Shown here piece by piece: positions 7,713 to 14,012 of a stretch of DNA of 36,126 bases. A program made the translations under genes and the position numbers. Origin of the DNA: Brevundimonas bullata (GTDB lineage: Bacteria > Pseudomonadota > Alphaproteobacteria > Caulobacterales > Caulobacteraceae). Position 1 is the first letter of the stretch. Each line of letters starts with the position of its first letter. Location: assembly GCF_003350205.1 (NCBI RefSeq), contig NZ_QLLC01000030.1, positions 1 to 36,126 of the forward strand, written 5' to 3'. Under the pieces are notes generated by a model. That model did not search any database, was not told the DNA's origin, and saw nothing but the letters and a program-made list of their open reading frames with translations.

Positions 7713-8348
7713 ATGACGATTTCACGCCGCGCCTTCGGTTTCAGCGCCGCCGCATTGGCGATCATCGCCGCCGCGCCCGCTTCGGCCCAGTCCAGCCTGT
7801 CCGCCGAGGACCAGGCCACCCTGCGTCAGGCCCAGGCCTATCTGACCGGCCTGACGGCGGCGCAGGGTAACTTCATCGAGACCGGACCGGGCGGCCAGCA
7901 ACGCACCGGCAAGTTCTGGCTGCAACGCCCCGGCAAGATGCGGTTCGAATACACCGAGCCGGCGGGCCTGCTGGTCGTGGCCGACGGCAACAACGTCAAA
8001 CGCTACGACCCCCGCCTGAACGTCTTCCGTCAGGTGCCGCTGGCGGCCACGCCGCTGTCGACCTTCCTGGCCCGCGAGGTCCGTCTGGACCAGGGCGTGC
8101 GCGTCGACCGCGTCACCCGCATGGCGTCGGGCGCCTTCGCCATCACGGCCCGCGACGCGTCAAAGCCCGCCGAAGGTTCGGTCATCCTGGCCTTCGCCGG
8201 ATCGCCGCTGCGCCTGCAGGAATGGACCATCACCGACGCGCAAGGGTCGCGCACCCGCATCCAGCTGACCTCGTTGCAGCCGGCCTCGGGTCTGGCCGCC
8301 AGCCTGTTCCAGCTGCGCGATCCGACGCGCCGCCCCAGCCGCAACTAA
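7713..8348 (+). CDS. lolA: Outer-membrane lipoprotein carrier protein LolA
   Basis: This 211-residue periplasmic carrier shuttles lipoproteins from the LolCDE complex to the outer membrane. I chose ATG 7713 because it follows a GGGAGAAGA ribosome-binding site and opens a signal peptide (MTISRRAFGFSAAALAIIAAAPASAQ). The 23 codons upstream in frame do not look coding. The mature part shows the family beta-barrel features: GKFWLQRPGKMRFEYTEP around residue 65-80, VADGNNVKRYDP, and a C-terminal LQEWTITDAQGSRTRIQLTSLQ. The signal has an SRRAF motif just before the hydrophobic stretch, which is the Tat pattern and is unexpected for LolA. The assignment as LolA is firm at family level. Confidence 0.9.
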   Translation: MTISRRAFGFSAAALAIIAAAPASAQSSLSAEDQATLRQAQAYLTGLTAAQGNFIETGPGGQQRTGKFWLQRPGKMRFEYTEPAGLLVVADGNNVKRYDPRLNVFRQVPLAATPLSTFLAREVRLDQGVRVDRVTRMASGAFAITARDASKPAEGSVILAFAGSPLRLQEWTITDAQGSRTRIQLTSLQPASGLAASLFQLRDPTRRPSRN

Positions 8349-8393
8349 GGCGAGCGTCACGGGGCCTGCACAGCCCTGACGTATTTTGTTGAT

Positions 8394-8423
8394 TTGACTT
8401 TTTTCTCAGCTGTGACACTTTAA
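8394..8423 (+). promoter_or_regulatory. Candidate promoter of the small RNA
   Basis: TTGACT at 8394-8399 is followed by an 18-bp spacer and CTTTAA at 8418-8423, in the most AT-rich patch of the neighbourhood. This places a transcription start near 8429, exactly where the first RNA hairpin begins. The -35 box is good and the -10 box is mediocre. It could alternatively be read by an alternative sigma factor. Confidence 0.4.
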
Positions 8424-8428
8424 GCACA

Positions 8429-8528
8429 GGAACGACGGCGGTCGTTCTGTCCGCCATGGAATCATCCCCTCCCGGCGGCGAGAGAGACGAACCTGTTCAG
8501 CGCCCGGACCCGTTCCGGGCGCTTTTTT
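8429..8528 (+). ncRNA. Probable small RNA of about 100 nt
   Basis: This is a compact structured segment between lolA and xthA with no ORF. Hairpin 1 is GAACGAC (8430-8436) pairing with GTCGTTC (8441-8447). Hairpin 2 pairs CCGCC (8451-8455) with GGCGG (8474-8478) and leaves an 18-nt loop containing UCAUCCCCUCCC. A purine-rich single-stranded linker (GAGAGAGACGAA) follows, then a textbook intrinsic terminator. A plausible promoter lies directly upstream. A C-rich apical loop complementary to Shine-Dalgarno sequences is a known design in alphaproteobacterial trans-acting sRNAs such as Caulobacter GsrN. I cannot match this sequence to a named family, and the function is inferred only from layout. 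Confidence 0.55.
8499..8528 (+). terminator. Intrinsic terminator of the small RNA
   Basis: AGCGCCCGGA (8499-8508), a 5-nt loop, then TCCGGGCGCT (8514-8523) form a perfect 10-bp stem running directly into six T (8523-8528). It is the strongest rho-independent terminator in the window. It lies 28 bp before the xthA start. Confidence 0.92.
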
Positions 8529-8556
8529 CTGGTCGCGACCATGCTAAGGCCGGGCC

Positions 8557-9360
8557 ATGAGCCTTCGCATCGTCACCTGGAACATCAACTCGGTCCGCCT
8601 GCGCGTCGATCAGGTCGCCCGCTTCGTCGCCGAATACGCGCCCGACGTCCTGTGCCTGCAGGAGATCAAATGCACCGAGGACCAGTTCCCTCGGGAAGCC
8701 TTTGAGCAAATGGGTCTGCCCTATCTGAAGATCCGCGGCCAGAAGGGCTGGCACGGCGTGGCCATCGCCAGCAAGCTGCCCATTCTCGACGGCGAAGGCC
8801 CTGCGCTCGACGTCTGCCGCGAAGGTCATGGTCGCTGCGTCTCGGGCCTGATCGGCGGGGTTGAGGTGCAGAACTTCTACATCCCGGCCGGCGGCGACAT
8901 TCCCGACCGCAAGCTGAACCCGAAGTTCGATCACAAGATGGACTTCTACGAGCGCCTGACCGCCGAGATGAAGACCCGCGACCAGCAGCGGCCCCTGGTC
9001 CTGGCGGGCGACTTCAACATCGCGCCGGGCGACAACGACGTCTTCAATCACAAATTCATGCTGAAGGTGGTCAGCCATACGCCGGGCGAGATCGAGACCC
9101 TGCGTCGTCTGCAAGACGCCGGCGGATTTGCCGATGTCGTGCGCGATCAGATCCCGGACCCGGTCAAACTGGCCAGCTGGTGGAGTTATCGCGCCAAGGA
9201 CTTCCGGGTGTCGAACCGGGGCCTGCGGCTGGACCATCTGTGGACCTCGCCGGGCCTGACGCCGGCCGTGGTCAAGGGCAGCGCCCGCATTCTCGACACG
9301 GTGCGCGAATGGGAACGGCCAAGCGACCACGCCCCCGTGGTGATGGACCTGGACGTCTAG
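8557..9360 (+). CDS. xthA: Exodeoxyribonuclease III
   Basis: This 267-residue enzyme of the exonuclease III/AP-endonuclease (EEP) superfamily cleaves 5-prime to abasic sites and removes 3-prime blocks during base-excision repair. The N-terminal metal site is visible in WNINSVR (Asn 10) and LCLQEIK (Glu at about 35). GDFNIAPGDND carries the catalytic Asp/Asn pair near residue 150. The C-terminal SDHAPVVMDL holds the conserved Asp-His. Length and spacing match XthA. The small-RNA terminator lies just upstream, so transcription presumably restarts or reads through into it. A stable hairpin at 9381-9410 follows the stop. Confidence 0.95.
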   Translation: MSLRIVTWNINSVRLRVDQVARFVAEYAPDVLCLQEIKCTEDQFPREAFEQMGLPYLKIRGQKGWHGVAIASKLPILDGEGPALDVCREGHGRCVSGLIGGVEVQNFYIPAGGDIPDRKLNPKFDHKMDFYERLTAEMKTRDQQRPLVLAGDFNIAPGDNDVFNHKFMLKVVSHTPGEIETLRRLQDAGGFADVVRDQIPDPVKLASWWSYRAKDFRVSNRGLRLDHLWTSPGLTPAVVKGSARILDTVREWERPSDHAPVVMDLDV

Positions 9361-9380
9361 AAAATTTCAGATGAGCAGAC

Positions 9381-9410
9381 GACAGGCGATCGGGGGAGCG
9401 ACCGCCTGTC
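9381..9410. terminator. Hairpin after xthA, possible terminator
   Basis: GACAGGCG-A-TCG (9381-9392) pairs with CGA-C-CGCCTGTC (9399-9410), with one mismatch and a 6-nt loop. It begins 20 bp after the xthA stop. The following bases (CTTAG) make only a poor T tract, so termination is likely but not certain. Confidence 0.45.
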
Positions 9411-9413
9411 CTT

Positions 9414-9471
9414 AGAGCCTGGCGCGAAGATCTGAGTTCAGATGCGATCGCATCTGAACCGATTTCGCTCT
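9414..9471. repeat. Palindromic intergenic element
   Basis: A perfect 24-bp palindrome lies at 9436-9459 (left half GTTCAGATGCGA). It is nested in further pairing segments: GCGAA (9424-9428) with TTCGC (9464-9468), and AGAGC (9414-9418) with GCTCT (9467-9471). It sits between the convergent xthA and the small membrane-protein gene. Repeats framed by AGAGC and GCTCT are common in alphaproteobacterial intergenic DNA. Only this copy was seen in the window. Confidence 0.6.
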
Positions 9472-9475
9472 GGTC

Positions 9476-9598
9476 TTAGGCGGCGCCGAGCAGCTTAGCG
9501 CCGGCCAGAACGCCCAGCAGGATCAGGGTGACGCTGCCGGTGAAGACGACGACGGCTTCAAACGAGAATGCGTCGGCGCGGGGGTGCACGAGTTTCAT
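9476..9598 (-). CDS. 40-residue single-pass membrane protein
   Basis: This small ORF starts at ATG 9598 behind AAAGGA with a seven-base spacer. The in-frame extension to 9664 has no such support. The product MKLVHPRADAFSFEAVVVFT is followed by a glycine/leucine-rich hydrophobic stretch (about residues 15-38, GSVTLILLGVLAGAKLLGAA), enough for one transmembrane helix with the C-terminus at its end. No family recognised. It is convergent with xthA and lies downstream of the LysR gene on the same strand. Very small membrane proteins of this kind often modulate a larger membrane partner, but nothing here identifies one. Confidence 0.5.
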   Translation of the reverse strand: MKLVHPRADAFSFEAVVVFTGSVTLILLGVLAGAKLLGAA

Positions 9599-9696
9599 GT
9601 CTTGGTCCTTTCGGCGGGGAGATCCGAATGCACCGAACATGATCCATCGACCCGCTGTGGACAAACCACGGTTAGGCTGGGTCGAGTGAGTTCAGA

Positions 9697-10620
9697 TCAC
9701 TCGATGGGGCCGGCGTGGGCCTCGGCCTCGATCCAGTTCAGGAAGCGCCTCAGCTTGGGCTCGTCGGCGCGTTCCGGCAGGACCACGGCCCAGTAGGCCA
9801 GGTTGTTGGTCAGGGCGTGGTCGACGGGCTGGATCAGCCGCCCCTCCCTCAGGTCGTCAGCGGCCAGGGGCGCCGAGGTCAGGGCCACGCCGCGTCCCGA
9901 CAGGGCGGCCTCCAGCGCCAGATGGCTGTGGCTGAAGACCGGCCCACGCAGGTTGTGGACGCGCGGATCGACAACGCCCGCGCTCTCGAACCAGGCCTTC
10001 CAGCCCATACGGTCGGCGAAGGGCAGGTCGTGCCAGCTTTCATGGATCAGCACGGCGCCCAGCAGGTCCGCCGGGGTGTGCATCGACCGCGCCGCCGCCA
10101 GCGACGGGGCGCAGACGGGGATCAGGCGTTCGCTCATCAACCGACGCGCGACCTGACCGGGATAAGGGCCTTCGCCGTAGCGCAGAGCCACGTCGGCCTC
10201 GCCGTTCGACAGGTCGGCGATGCGGTCCTCGGCGAAGACGATCAGGTCGAGGTCCGGATTGTCCTCGCTGAAACGATGCAGGCGCGGCGACAGCCACTTG
10301 CCCGCCAGCGACGGCAGGGCGGATATCCGCAGCTGACGGCTGCGGCCCGGTCGCACGGCCTCCAGGGCGCTTTCCAGCCGTTCGAAGGCGTCGGCCACGC
10401 CCTGGGCCAGGCGGCGGCCATCGGCGGTCAGAACCACCGAGCGGTTGAAGCGGTCGAACAGACGCAGGCCCAGCCGCATCTCCAGCGCCTTGATATGGCG
10501 GCTGACGGCGCCGGGCGTGACGCCCAGCTCCTCGGCGGCCTCGCGGAAGCTCCCGAGGCGGGCGGCGGCGTCGAAGGCCCGAAGCGCCACCAGAGGCGGG
10601 GTCGGACGACGCTCGCTCAT
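9697..10620 (-). CDS. LysR-family transcriptional regulator (GcvA-like)
   Basis: This is a 307-residue LysR-type regulator. The N-terminal winged helix-turn-helix is complete: LVALRAFDAAARLGSFREAAEELGVTPGAVSRHIKALE in residues 10-47 (key residues A-A-xx-L-xx-S-xx-AVSRHI), followed by LGLRLFDRFNR. The C-terminal effector domain (about 92-300) follows the GcvA-type pattern SLAGKWLSPRL and DVALRYGEGPYPG. The effector and target genes cannot be inferred. GcvA-like regulators usually control an adjacent divergent gene, but here the neighbour upstream is the co-directional response regulator gene, only 18 bp away. The two may share a transcript. A hairpin (TCGAGTGA at 9682-9689 with TCACTCGA at 9697-9704) overlaps its stop codon. 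Confidence 0.9.
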   Translation of the reverse strand: MSERRPTPPLVALRAFDAAARLGSFREAAEELGVTPGAVSRHIKALEMRLGLRLFDRFNRSVVLTADGRRLAQGVADAFERLESALEAVRPGRSRQLRISALPSLAGKWLSPRLHRFSEDNPDLDLIVFAEDRIADLSNGEADVALRYGEGPYPGQVARRLMSERLIPVCAPSLAAARSMHTPADLLGAVLIHESWHDLPFADRMGWKAWFESAGVVDPRVHNLRGPVFSHSHLALEAALSGRGVALTSAPLAADDLREGRLIQPVDHALTNNLAYWAVVLPERADEPKLRRFLNWIEAEAHAGPIE

Positions 10621-10638
10621 CAGTTCGTCAGGCCAAGG

Positions 10639-11325
10639 TCAGGGCTGGAGGCGGTAGCCGCCCGCGTCGGTCAGCAGCAGCCGCGCCTGACCGGGCTCGG
10701 GCTCGATCTTCTGACGCAGGCGATAGATGTGGGTTTCCAGGGTGTGGGTGGTGACGCCGGCGTTGTAGCCCCAGACCTCGGTCAGCAGCTCCTCGCGCGA
10801 CACGGGCTTGGCCCCGGCGCGATAGAGGTACTTGAGGATGTTCGTTTCCTTCTCGGTCAGCCGGACCTTCTTGCCCTTGTCGTCCAGCATCATCTTCGAC
10901 GCCGGGCGGAATTCGTAGGGGCCGATCTGGAAGACGGCGTCCTCGGACTGCTCGTGGCTGCGCAGATGGGCGCGGATGCGGGCCAGCAGGACCGCAAAGC
11001 GGAAGGGCTTGGTGACGTAGTCGTTGGCCCCCGAGTCGAGGCCGAGGATGGCGTCGGAATCCGATGACTGCGCCGTCAGCATGATGACTGGGGTCGAGAC
11101 CCCCGCCTTGCGGATCAGGCGACAGGCCTCGCGGCCGTCCATGTCGGGCAGGTCGACGTCCAGCAGGATCAGGTCGGCGCGAACCTCGCGCGCCTGACGC
11201 ACCCCGTCGGTGGCGGTGGAAGCCTGGACGGGACGAAACTCCTCGTGCAGGGCCAGCTGCTCGGCCAGCGCCTCGCGCAGGTCGTCGTCGTCGTCGATGA
11301 TGAGGATCGTCTTGGGGGTCGCCAT
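10639..11325 (-). CDS. cenR: OmpR-family response regulator, CenR-like
   Basis: This 228-residue regulator has a receiver domain (residues 5-120) and a C-terminal OmpR/PhoB winged helix (about 133-227). The receiver has the acidic cluster IIDDDDD at 9-15, the phosphorylation-site Asp at 56 (LILLDVDLPDMDG), a Thr in PVIMLTAQ, and the Lys in DYVTKPFRF. The DNA-binding domain reads LTEKETNILKYLYR to HTLETHIYRLRQKIE. The protein sequence and its place near parAB and yggS point to CenR, the essential cell-envelope response regulator of Caulobacter, whose kinase is CenK. The symbol rests on that synteny plus resemblance. No histidine kinase gene is in the window. A CtrA-like TTAA-N7-TTAG lies at 11384-11398, about 60 bp upstream. 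Confidence 0.78.
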   Translation of the reverse strand: MATPKTILIIDDDDDLREALAEQLALHEEFRPVQASTATDGVRQAREVRADLILLDVDLPDMDGREACRLIRKAGVSTPVIMLTAQSSDSDAILGLDSGANDYVTKPFRFAVLLARIRAHLRSHEQSEDAVFQIGPYEFRPASKMMLDDKGKKVRLTEKETNILKYLYRAGAKPVSREELLTEVWGYNAGVTTHTLETHIYRLRQKIEPEPGQARLLLTDAGGYRLQP

Positions 11326-11383
11326 GACTAGAGAATGGCGAGGCTTGAGGGGTTCGCCAAGGGTGCTCCGCTATTTCATCGCT

Positions 11384-12094
11384 TTAAGAGGGTTTTAGGG
11401 GCGTATTTCGTTCCCCGAACAGGGCCGAACCGACCCGGACATGGGTCGCGCCGCAGCGAATGGCGGTTTCATAGTCGCCGCTCATGCCCATAGACAGCAC
11501 CGACAGCCCGTTTCGGGCGGCGATTTCGGCCAGAAGATCGAAGTGCGGTTCCGGCGCCTCGTCCGCTGGGGGAATGCACATCAGGCCCTCGACGCTGAGG
11601 CCGTGAATATCCCGCGCGGCGGCGATCAGGGCGTCAGCCTCGGCGGGCAGGACGCCCGCCTTCTGCGGTTCGGCGCCGGTGTTGACCTGGACGAGGACAC
11701 GGGGGCGGCGGCCTGTCTTCTTCATCGCGGCGGACAGGGCGACCGCCAGCTTCTCGCGGTCCAGGGTCTCGATGACGTCGAACAGCTCGACCGCCTCGAC
11801 CGTCTTGTTGGTCTGCAACGGGCCGATCAGGCGCAGTTCGAGGTCGGGCAAGGCGGCGCGGCGCTCTGCCCAGTGGCCTTGCGCTTCCTGCACCCGGTTC
11901 TCGCCGAAGACGCGCTGGCCGGTCGCCAGGGCCGCCTCAAGCGAGTCGGGCGGTTGGGTCTTGGACACGGCGGTCAGGATGACGGAGACCGGGTCGCGGC
12001 CCGCTTTGATGCAGGCCTGAGCGATCCGCCCTCGCACGGCTGCGAAGCGATCATGGATGGACGGACCGATGGAAGCGGGATTAGAGGCGGTCAT
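11384..12094 (-). CDS. YggS-family PLP homeostasis protein
   Basis: This 236-residue PLP-binding alanine-racemase-fold protein belongs to the YggS/PROSC family. Members bind pyridoxal phosphate without known catalysis and buffer vitamin B6 and amino-acid pools. The PLP lysine is Lys45 in VILTAVSKTQP. Other family stretches are RVFGENRVQEAQGHW, LIGPLQTNK, VNTGAEPQKAG and LSMGMSGDYETAIRCGATHVRVGSALFG. I place the start at ATG 12094 (MTASNPASIG), because the upstream in-frame extension overlaps the ThiE-like gene on the other strand and looks non-homologous. With this start, the start codons of the two divergent genes overlap by two bases. The cenR gene lies 58 bp downstream on the same strand. 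Confidence 0.88.
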   Translation of the reverse strand: MTASNPASIGPSIHDRFAAVRGRIAQACIKAGRDPVSVILTAVSKTQPPDSLEAALATGQRVFGENRVQEAQGHWAERRAALPDLELRLIGPLQTNKTVEAVELFDVIETLDREKLAVALSAAMKKTGRRPRVLVQVNTGAEPQKAGVLPAEADALIAAARDIHGLSVEGLMCIPPADEAPEPHFDLLAEIAARNGLSVLSMGMSGDYETAIRCGATHVRVGSALFGERNTPLKPS

Positions 12095-12734
12095 GACCCT
12101 GTCCGAAGACGCGTGCACGCTGTGGCAGACAGCGACGGCTCTAGCCCGTGCGGCGGCGGCTGTCAGCCCGCCGAAAAGACCCCTGCCGCCGCTGCTCTTC
12201 TTCACCGACCCGGTTCGCACGCCCCGGCCGTGGGAAACGGCGGCCTGCCTGCCCGCCGGCGCGGGCGTGGTGTTCCGGCATTTCGGGGCGGCGGATGCGC
12301 TGGAGACCGGATTGCGGCTGCGGGCGGCGACCCAGGCGGCGGGCGTCCGCCTGCTGGTCGGGCTGGACTCCGATCTGGCGGAGCGGATCGAGGCGGACGG
12401 TGTGCATCTGCCCGAACGGGCGCTGTCGGCGGCCTATGCCCTGTCGGGGCGGCGGCCCGATTGGCTGCTGACGGGGGCGGCGCATTCGGCAGCGACTGTG
12501 AAGGCGGCGCGCGATCTGGACGCCCTTGTGCTGTCGCCGGTGTTTCCGGCGGGCGGCGCCTCGGGGAGCAAGCCGGTTCTGGGCATCGACGGCTTCAAGG
12601 CGCTGAGGACCCACGCCCCCTGCCCCATCTATGCCCTGGGCGGAATCGGGGCGGGCAATGTCGCTGATCTGTTGGGATCAGGCGCATGCGGGATCGCGAG
12701 CGTGGACGCCGTTCAAGCCGCCTTCAGGCCCTAA
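12093..12734 (+). CDS. Thiamine-phosphate synthase family protein (ThiE/TenI-like)
   Basis: This is a 213-residue TIM-barrel protein of the ThiE/TenI family. ThiE couples the pyrimidine and thiazole moieties to thiamine phosphate; TenI-like members isomerise the thiazole or have unclear roles. The visible phosphate-binding and substrate loops are ADGVHLPER near residue 90, LSPVFPAGGASGSKPVLGIDGF near 147-168, and the C-terminal IYALGGIGAGNVADLLGSGACGIASVDAV. The long N-terminal segment before the barrel is atypical, and ThiE signature residues around the first loop are diverged. I therefore keep the call at family level. The start at ATG 12093 has GAGG six bases upstream. It is convergent with the NtrZ-like gene, with 12 bp between the stops. 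Confidence 0.75.
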   Translation: MTLSEDACTLWQTATALARAAAAVSPPKRPLPPLLFFTDPVRTPRPWETAACLPAGAGVVFRHFGAADALETGLRLRAATQAAGVRLLVGLDSDLAERIEADGVHLPERALSAAYALSGRRPDWLLTGAAHSAATVKAARDLDALVLSPVFPAGGASGSKPVLGIDGFKALRTHAPCPIYALGGIGAGNVADLLGSGACGIASVDAVQAAFRP

Positions 12735-12746
12735 GGCCAGACGCGA

Positions 12747-13157
12747 TCAGAATTTGAAGATGGTTTCCAGACGCACGCGCGGCGCGGCGCGGCGGTCGGC
12801 GGCGCTTTCCGGCGCACGGGCCGGATCGACTTCGGGCGTGGCCAGGTTGGCGGCGGCGCCGACCCGCAGACGCGGGCTGAGGCGGTAGTAGGCGCCGGCC
12901 TCGACATCGCCCCAGTCGGTCTCACGACCCACGGGCTGGTTGAGGTTGAAGTTCAGGCCCCAGCGGCCGCTGTCGTTCCAGCGCAGGCCGCGACGTTGCG
13001 GCGCGGGCGTCGAATTCGACGCCTGGGCGGCTTCGGTCAGAGAGACGGCGGGGGCGCGGCCCCGAACCTGGGATTGGCCCTGAGCCGAGGCGTCATGAGC
13101 CGTCCCGGCGATAGCCAGGGCGCCCACAGTCGCAGCGATGATCGCAACGATACGCAT
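12747..13157 (-). CDS. NtrZ-like periplasmic protein
   Basis: This 136-residue secreted protein starts at ATG 13157, where a clean Sec signal begins (MRIVAIIAATVGALAIAG...AHDASAQ). The 24 codons upstream in frame are basic and unlikely to be translated. The mature part has a low-complexity linker, then RRGLRWNDSGRWGLNFNLNQP, GDVEAGAYYRLSPRLRVGAAANLA and the C-terminal VRLETIFKF. The beta-strand pattern and terminal aromatic residue resemble a fragment of an outer-membrane beta-sheet. NtrZ in Caulobacter is a small periplasmic inhibitor of the NtrY kinase, encoded (as I recall) in this neighbourhood. I assign the family by resemblance and synteny, not by a search. Confidence 0.6.
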   Translation of the reverse strand: MRIVAIIAATVGALAIAGTAHDASAQGQSQVRGRAPAVSLTEAAQASNSTPAPQRRGLRWNDSGRWGLNFNLNQPVGRETDWGDVEAGAYYRLSPRLRVGAAANLATPEVDPARAPESAADRRAAPRVRLETIFKF

Positions 13158-13480
13158 CTTCCAACCCTTGAGCCCGACGTTCAGACGCCGACGCTTGTTT
13201 CTATCTCGGCGATTAGACACCGCCGTCACGCCCGGTCAACGCAAGCTAGTCATCCACAGGCCCTTTCGCTGCATTTTCACGCGACTCTGGCGAGTCCTGT
13301 GGCGCTGACACCACGCCAATTGTTCAGCTTCGGCGTTGCGAACAGCGGTTCGCCTTGTCACGGCCCCTTTTCGCCGTGTTATAGAGCGTGACTGCGGCGC
13401 AGACGTGCGCGGATCAATGGGCGCGTGCGCTCAAGGGTCCGCTCCACGCCTCGGCCTCGAACCTTTACGGAGACCTCGGA
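13158..13480. other. Intergenic region with divergent promoters
   Basis: This is a gap of about 320 bp between the divergent NtrZ-like and DUF3576 genes. It contains a plausible plus-strand promoter (13355-13384) and no convincing ORF of its own. Short AT-richer patches near 13190-13260 may hold the promoter of the minus-strand gene. No strong hairpin was found. Confidence 0.4.
13355..13384 (+). promoter_or_regulatory. Candidate promoter of the DUF3576 lipoprotein gene
   Basis: TTGTCA (13355-13360), an 18-bp spacer and TTATAG (13379-13384) make a reasonable housekeeping promoter. Transcription would begin near 13391, about 90 bp before the chosen start at 13481. Confidence 0.42.
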
Positions 13481-13927
13481 ATGGCATTTGTTCGCGGCGC
13501 TGCGGTCGCCCTTATCGCGTCGGGACTGCTGCTGGGCGGCTGTTCCAGCCTGCCCTTCGTCGGCAGCAAGGATAAGGCCCCCAAGGCTGACGCCCAACTG
13601 GGCATCGGCGTGAACGCCTATCTGTGGCGCGCGACGCTGGACACCCTGGCCTTCATGCCCCTGGCCAGCGCCGACCCGTGGGGCGGCGTCGTCAACTATG
13701 ACTGGTACGTCAATCCGCAGGCGCCGAACGAGCGCTTCAAGGCCACGGTCTTCATCCTGGATCGCCGCCTGCGCGCCGACGCCCTGAACGTGTCCGTCAC
13801 CAAGGAAGTCAAGGACGCCGCCGGCGCCTGGACCGCCGCCCCGGTCGCGGCCCAGACGGAAACCGATCTGGAGAACGCCATCCTGACCCGCGCGCGTCAG
13901 CTTAATCTCGCCAACGCGGCTCGCTAA
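13481..13927 (+). CDS. DUF3576 family lipoprotein
   Basis: This is a 148-residue probable lipoprotein. The start at ATG 13481 follows GGAGACCTCGGA and gives MAFVRGAAVALIASGLLLGGCSS, a lipoprotein signal with lipobox LGGC. An earlier in-frame ATG-like start at 13388 would bury the signal and is rejected. The mature domain (about residues 45-140) reads GIGVNAYLWRATLDTLAFMPLASADPWGGVVNYDWY, then FKATVFILDRRLRADALNVSVTKE, which is the DUF3576 pattern. The family is widespread in Alphaproteobacteria, typically just before leuS and lptE as here, and is of unknown function. The context suggests an outer-membrane or periplasmic envelope role. leuS begins 85 bp downstream. Confidence 0.85.
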   Translation: MAFVRGAAVALIASGLLLGGCSSLPFVGSKDKAPKADAQLGIGVNAYLWRATLDTLAFMPLASADPWGGVVNYDWYVNPQAPNERFKATVFILDRRLRADALNVSVTKEVKDAAGAWTAAPVAAQTETDLENAILTRARQLNLANAAR

Positions 13928-14012
13928 GAGCCGCTTCCCGCTTCCGCCACCCCAACGCAGACCTCAGGGCCGCCTCAAGCTTCGCGCCTGAGGCGATACC
14001 TCAGGATACGCC

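Noticed and set aside
8429..8447. GGAAC...CGTT read as an EcfG (general stress sigma) promoter
   Set aside because: The spacing between GGAAC and CGTT is 9 bp rather than the 16-17 bp needed; the bases are better explained as the first hairpin of the small RNA.
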